From NCBI GenBank assembly GCA_019694755.1, contig JAIBBI010000028.1:1-44591 (forward strand): a stretch of 44,591 bases of DNA, in the 5' to 3' direction. This DNA comes from Gemmataceae bacterium (GTDB lineage Bacteria > Planctomycetota > Planctomycetia > Gemmatales > Gemmataceae). How positions within the stretch are numbered: the first letter of the stretch is position 1; the number at the start of each line of letters is the position of its first letter. Both the position numbers and the translations under genes were made by a program. The notes below the pieces were generated by a model, which did no database searches, was not told where the DNA came from, and saw only the letters and a list, made by a program, of their open reading frames with translations. Positions 42,101-44,591 of the stretch are shown one piece after another.

Positions 42101-42346
42101 GCAGTTGCCTGGAAAACCGCCGACACTCGATCCCGTTTGGGCCAATCGATGCTGGACCAGAAGAAGTTTGCCGAAGCCGAGTCACCGCTCCTGGCGGCCC
42201 ACGCCAGCCTGGTTCGGGAGGCCGACAAAATCCCCACAGCAAAGCGCAAATCGATCTTTGCTGACACTCGATCGCGACTCGTTCAACTCTACACCGCGCT
42301 CGGCAAGTCTGACGAGGCCGCAAAATGGCAGGAGAAGAAGCCATAG
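39200..42346 (+). CDS. Membrane Ser/Thr protein kinase with C-terminal TPR array
   Basis: 1048 residues from ATG 39200 (GGGGAGG 12 nt before it; ATG 39212 is an alternative). Kinase domain about 78-375: glycine loop IGEGGMGVVF (86-95), Lys109 in VALKIV, HRDLKPSN (200-207), DFG (223-225) and GTLEYMSPEQ (248-257). All catalytic residues are present, so it should be active. One membrane helix follows (about 401-421, ALATAAGLIGVILVGAAVSI), then an Ala/Arg-rich coiled coil (425-465). After that comes a long run of TPR repeats of the kinesin-light-chain type with L-G-x-x-H-P-x-T-L at 42-residue steps. The kinase would be cytoplasmic and the TPR part on the other side of the membrane. The sigma gene just upstream suggests a signalling pair. 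Confidence 0.92.
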   Translation: MGPSMTEETLFDMALDLSPEKRAAFLAAACPDESLRRRVEALLAANEPGDSFLEQPAVVENVTHSFPGIDRVGTTIGPYRLLQQIGEGGMGVVFMAEQDHPVRRRVALKIVKPGMDTALVVARFEAERQALALMSHPNIAQVLDVGTTDQGRPFFVMELVNGVSITEFCDQERLTPRERLELFVPVCLAVQHAHQKGIIHRDLKPSNVLVALYDGVPVPKIIDFGVAKAVNQRLTDRTLFTEFGQIIGTLEYMSPEQAERNTLDIDTRSDIYSLGVLLYELLTGTTPIDRSKLSNAAYSEMLRMIREDEPVKPSTRLSHSGDALPSISARRKMEPASLSKFIRGELDWIVMRCLEKDRGARYPSASALASDIQRQLNDEPVEACPPSPRYRLKKLARKHRAALATAAGLIGVILVGAAVSIGQAIRATNARAEADTARAAEARRADGEAAARESAQKRLVQIEKNIAILGSIFSDLDPRNIEQEPLFALLGKRLEKAADQVAAGDIGDPLTVARLQKTLGDSQLGLGEATKAVDTLTRARAGLTQALGPAHPETLRCMESQGEALREVGQVKRAIAVFEESLQLQKQTLGEDHPDALSTLGSLGDAYRIDGQLDRAIDVLERTLSRRRAVLGENHQSTYTSLHNLSLAYLKAGQLEKAHQLMVELYAIVKVHLGPDHPFSLSALNNLAISHKSAGRFDLAVSLLQDQLEVRKARYGLKHLSTLNNAINLAACLYAAGKADEAIPVLEDTRQRLQAAYSIDHPLTLSCTNQLALSLRKIDQNARALTLFEETVTLRRAKCGPNHPDTLTSADNLANSWKLAGELDKAIALIEDTLTRRRNTLGPTHPDTLFSMNSLAMVCIERGEHRRAIAILDEAFPTFQNTFGPEHPHTNSVMANRARAYFAAGQDEKALGLLTEFVDRQRLRLREQPALFADAADAIAGEMLRAKHPEPAEKLLRECLAVREILDAVAWKTADTRSRLGQSMLDQKKFAEAESPLLAAHASLVREADKIPTAKRKSIFADTRSRLVQLYTALGKSDEAAKWQEKKP

Positions 42347-42538
42347 CGACCTATCGGAGTGATTCACCAAACGAATCCCCATTCTGCTTCGTGAGGCGAC
42401 CTCACCGGTTCTTGCTCCAGTTACAGCGACGGATTTCCACACCCGGCCTAACGAGTGCGCATCGCTTCACACAGCAAGCCATCCCGTGATCGGGGCGGCG
42501 ATGCTGGGTTCTTACCTCGACTGTGGCCGTTTTTGTGT
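42347..42538. other. Spacer between kinase gene and IS21 remnant
   Basis: 192 bp. I see no gene, no clear terminator hairpin and no promoter. Its right border is the first terminal-type repeat of the IS21 remnant. Confidence 0.5.
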
Positions 42539-42584
42539 GCGGCGGAGTAAAAGTGCAGCGCGGGGCGGAGGAAAAGTGAAGCGC
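42539..42584. repeat. Two 23-bp tandem repeats, likely IS21 end repeats
   Basis: Copies 42539-42561 and 42562-42584 differ at 3 of 23 positions; the shared core is GGCGGAG-x-AAAAGTG-x-AGCGC. IS21-family elements are known to carry several short direct repeats inside each end. These lie just beyond the 3' end of the istB-like remnant, where the right end of an IS21 element is expected. Degenerate matches in the opposite orientation (TTTCTTTACCCTCCGC and GCCTTTGTTCCGCC, about 43325-43365) may be the other end. Confidence 0.55.
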
Positions 42585-42696
42585 TGATGGAATGAAGTTT
42601 ACACGGCGGCGGTGCCTCCGGGGTCGAGAAGTCGGGTTGGAATCAGGATTTTGGTTCGTTCCGTCATCGACGTTTCGGGTCATGCAAGCGGTATCA

Positions 42697-43013
42697 TTCA
42701 CCGGACGTACCGACGAGGACGCAGCGGTGGGTCAGCTGGTCGCGGGCGACGCCGGCGAGCCGTTCGGGTCCGAGGACTTCGGTCCGCTGTTCGAAGGCGA
42801 GGTTGTTGATGAGGACGACGCTTGCGCGTTCATAGGCGGTGGTGAAGATTTCGAAGAGCGGTTCGGCCCCGGTCTTGCTGGCGATGAAGTATCCGAACTC
42901 GTCGAGGACGAACAGGTCGAGTTTTGCGAGTCAGTGGCGGATGTGAAGTAGATGCCGGTCCTGCTCCAGGTAATGCACTGGCAGCAGGACGCTAAGCAGG
43001 TCATTGTTTTCGG
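42697..43013 (-). pseudogene. istB: istB remnant (IS21 helper ATPase)
   Basis: Minus-strand translation gives HYLEQDRHLLHIRH, a stop (42933-42931), then LAKLDLFVLDEFGYFIASKT, then GAEPLFEIFTTAYERASVVL, INNLAFEQRTEVLGPERLAG and ARDQLTHRC. This is the Walker B and sensor half of IstB (consensus LAKLDLLILDELGY, TSNLPF-x-W-x-E-V-F, D-R-L-x-H). The Walker A half is absent, and the C-terminus runs into unrelated sequence. Internal stop and missing half make it a pseudogene. Confidence 0.7.
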
Positions 43014-43059
43014 CGGCGCATCGGATCGACCCTGCCTGCCACAATATGTTCGTGTTGCC

Positions 43060-43224
43060 TGAGGCTGCTTGATCTTGAGTCTTCGGGTCAAAGCCGACGA
43101 AAGATACCCCGGCGGTACTTCATGGGGCAGGATTAAATGCGAACTTCTTCCCGCGAATCAGATACTGCTCGCACGCCTGCCACTTGCTGAGCCCGCCGGT
43201 CAGAACCCTGCGTCGGACTTCGCT
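43060..43224 (-). pseudogene. istA: istA 5' remnant (IS21 transposase)
   Basis: Minus strand reads EVRRRVLTGGLSKWQACEQY, the N-terminal helix-turn-helix of IstA. After a +1 shift near 43140 it continues ILPHEVPPGYLSSALTRRLK (family: K-I-L-x-H-x-x-P-P-G-Y). The DDE catalytic domain is missing. The frameshift and the loss of over 300 residues make it non-functional. Confidence 0.65.
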
Positions 43225-43225
43225 C

Positions 43226-43552
43226 CGAGGGGCTCGATTCGAGCACGCTCGGTGCCTCCTGTGGTTGGATGACGGGCTGTTTCCCATCGTCGCAGACCAT
43301 AGCAATGCGCGGTTGTGGGCTGCTTTCTTTACCCTCCGCTTCGCGGTGTGCCTTTGTTCCGCCGAACAGAATGGACAGATTCCTTCGGAACGAGGCCGAA
43401 GTGAGCGTATCCAACTACCTCGCGAGCGAGTTTTCATTCGCTATCTGATCACACCAGCCGCACGGCCTCAGACTTTTTTTCGGGGCTGCCTTAGGTTTTG
43501 CCGATCACCGCCGTATGTAGTATGCCCTCGCACCTTGACCACGAGAATGATC
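43226..43552. other. Intergenic region before the glycine-rich gene
   Basis: 327 bp. The left part may include the decayed IS21 left end. The right part must contain the promoter of the glycine-rich gene; nothing stands out except a T7 run at 43473-43479. Short open frames here show no recognisable family. Confidence 0.4.
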
Positions 43553-44591
43553 ATGAACACTTCACGCCGAAATCGCCTGATTCGCCGTCTATTCGTCCAA
43601 GCACTCGAAGACCGCACCGTTCCCGCGACGATTGTGGTCAACAGCACCGGCGGTTCGATGAACTATGCGGCGAACGTAACCATCGATCAGTTAAGCCCGT
43701 CGGTCTTGCCCGTGACGCTCCGCGACGCGGTCAATGCGGCGAATAACACGCCGGGCGCGGACACGATCGTCCTCACGAACGCGACCTATATGTTCGGCAG
43801 CGCCGACAACCGGTGGTATGGGCCCAATGCTTTGCCGGCGATTGCCAGTGACATCACCATTCAGGGCAATGGGGCGACGCTGCGGCGTAACCCCGGCATG
43901 CAGTTGTACGCGGCAAATGCTCTGCGATTCTTCTATATCTCGGGCGGCACGAGCGGGCTACCGGCCGGCAACCTGACTCTGCAAGACCTGACTCTTTCCG
44001 ACGGGGTTGCCTGGGGTGGCGACAGCGGTTGGGGCGGTGCCGGCCTGGGTGCCGGCGGAGCCGTCTTTAATCAAGGTTCGCTAAATCTCAACGGCGTGAC
44101 GCTCACTGGCAATCTCGCCCGCGGTGGGGCAGGCGGGGCGAGTTCGCGGGCCGGCGGCGGTGGCATCGGCGAAGACGGTGGTTCAAACAACGGCGGCGGT
44201 TTCGGCGGGTCATTCCCCGGTGCGTCAGGCGGCAACGGCGGCGCAGGATTCTCGGATCTCAACGTCAACGTCGCCTTCGGCGGTGGCGGCGGCGGGTTCC
44301 TTGCCAACGGTCAGTCCGCCAGCTCGGGCGGTGCCGGGACCGGCGGTGGAAATAGCGGCTTGGGCGGAGCAGGCGGCGGTGGAGGTAGTGCCGCCGCCGG
44401 AACCGGCGACGGCGGCGGCGGAGGTAAGTCGTTCTGGAACTCCAACAACAACGGCGGCGGCAACTTCGGATTCGGAGGCAACAGCTTCAGCGGCGGCGGC
44501 GGCGTCGGCGGCGGCGGCGCGGGCAACCGGGGTGGCGGCGGCGGGTTCGGAGGTGGCGGCGGCTTGGGCGGTGGTGGCGGCGGATTCGGAG
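43553..44591 (+). CDS. Glycine-rich surface protein, C-terminus beyond window
   Basis: 346 codons to the right edge with no stop. ATG 43553 has GAG 7 nt upstream; an in-frame ATG at 43547 would be too close to it. The N-terminus (MNTSRRNRLIRRLFVQ) is followed by ALEDRTVPATIVV, the shared surface-protein motif, here only about 20 residues from the start. Residues 30-150 resemble the opening of the beta-helix modules (VTLRDAVNAANNTPGADTIV, then ITIQGNGATLRR, then LTLQDLTLSDG). From about residue 153 the sequence is dominated by Gly-Gly-Gly runs with Asn, Ser, Ala and Phe, a low-complexity domain encoded largely by GGC/GGT repeats. Whether it ends in the dockerin-like cassette cannot be seen. 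Probably an extracellular structural or adhesive protein. Confidence 0.8.
   Translation, partial: MNTSRRNRLIRRLFVQALEDRTVPATIVVNSTGGSMNYAANVTIDQLSPSVLPVTLRDAVNAANNTPGADTIVLTNATYMFGSADNRWYGPNALPAIASDITIQGNGATLRRNPGMQLYAANALRFFYISGGTSGLPAGNLTLQDLTLSDGVAWGGDSGWGGAGLGAGGAVFNQGSLNLNGVTLTGNLARGGAGGASSRAGGGGIGEDGGSNNGGGFGGSFPGASGGNGGAGFSDLNVNVAFGGGGGGFLANGQSASSGGAGTGGGNSGLGGAGGGGGSAAAGTGDGGGGGKSFWNSNNNGGGNFGFGGNSFSGGGGVGGGGAGNRGGGGGFGGGGGLGGGGGGFG

Larger units (their letters stand above)
42539..43370 (-). mobile_element. Remnant of an IS21-family insertion sequence
   Basis: Order on the minus strand: possible left-end repeats, istA 5' fragment with a frameshift, istB 3' fragment with an in-frame stop, right-end tandem repeats. 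The order and direction are those of an intact IS21 element, but most of istA and the first part of istB are missing, apparently by one internal deletion. The element cannot transpose by itself. The left border is uncertain. Confidence 0.6.

Noticed and set aside
42592-42951. Rightward open frame of 119 codons after the kinase gene
   Set aside because: It is the antisense of the istB remnant; the minus-strand reading gives clear IstB motifs.

Overview
The window looks like a chromosomal segment of a high-GC planctomycete, most likely a Gemmata-type bacterium. The evidence is a set of giant surface proteins that share an N-terminal L-E-x-R-x-x-P-A motif and a C-terminal dockerin-like double calcium loop, an ECF sigma factor followed by a TPR-bearing Ser/Thr kinase, and high GC throughout. 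This is inference from protein style; there is no rRNA or tRNA in the window.

Left part (1-13.5 kb): a PEP synthase gene (ppsA, cut by the left edge) reads leftwards from a near-consensus sigma-54 promoter. Divergent from it is a very compact operon of about 10.9 kb: hoxE-hoxF-hoxU-hoxY-hoxH-hypA-hypB-hypF-hypC-hypD-hypE and an endopeptidase gene. It encodes a complete NAD-linked bidirectional [NiFe]-hydrogenase (group 3d type), all six Hyp maturation factors and the protease that trims HoxH. Nearly every junction is a stop/start overlap. HypA is unusual: the zinc domain is missing while the sequences on both sides of it are kept.

Middle part (13-21.3 kb): a small leftward pair, hsp20 and a double-CBS protein, has a perfect sigma-54 promoter. 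An exported methyltransferase reads rightwards and meets, tail to tail, a five-gene leftward operon: DUF1611 (DgcN-like), enolase-superfamily epimerase (DgcA-like), exported N-acyl-D-amino-acid deacylase, APC amino-acid permease and the fluoride channel CrcB. I read this as a D-glutamate/D-amino-acid salvage unit. A small uncharacterised gene, possibly lacking its 5' end, follows and lies between two copies of the same GC-rich hairpin.

Right part (21.7-44.6 kb): five large surface-protein genes. They are a 16-repeat PD40/TolB-like propeller protein, a secreted alpha/beta hydrolase, a 2246-residue beta-helix protein built of four tandem modules, a second beta-helix protein, and a glycine-rich protein cut by the right edge. 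The first four end in the same ~170-residue cassette (Ig-like domain plus two EF-like loops ending in F-L-Q-F-R-L-R-F-L). Between them lie an ECF sigma factor, probably translated from a leaderless mRNA, its kinase partner, and the wreck of an IS21-family insertion sequence. The strongest candidates for undescribed biology are the bipartite N/C tagging of the surface proteins, the zinc-less HypA, the D-glutamate operon and the sigma-54 promoters on ppsA and hsp20.
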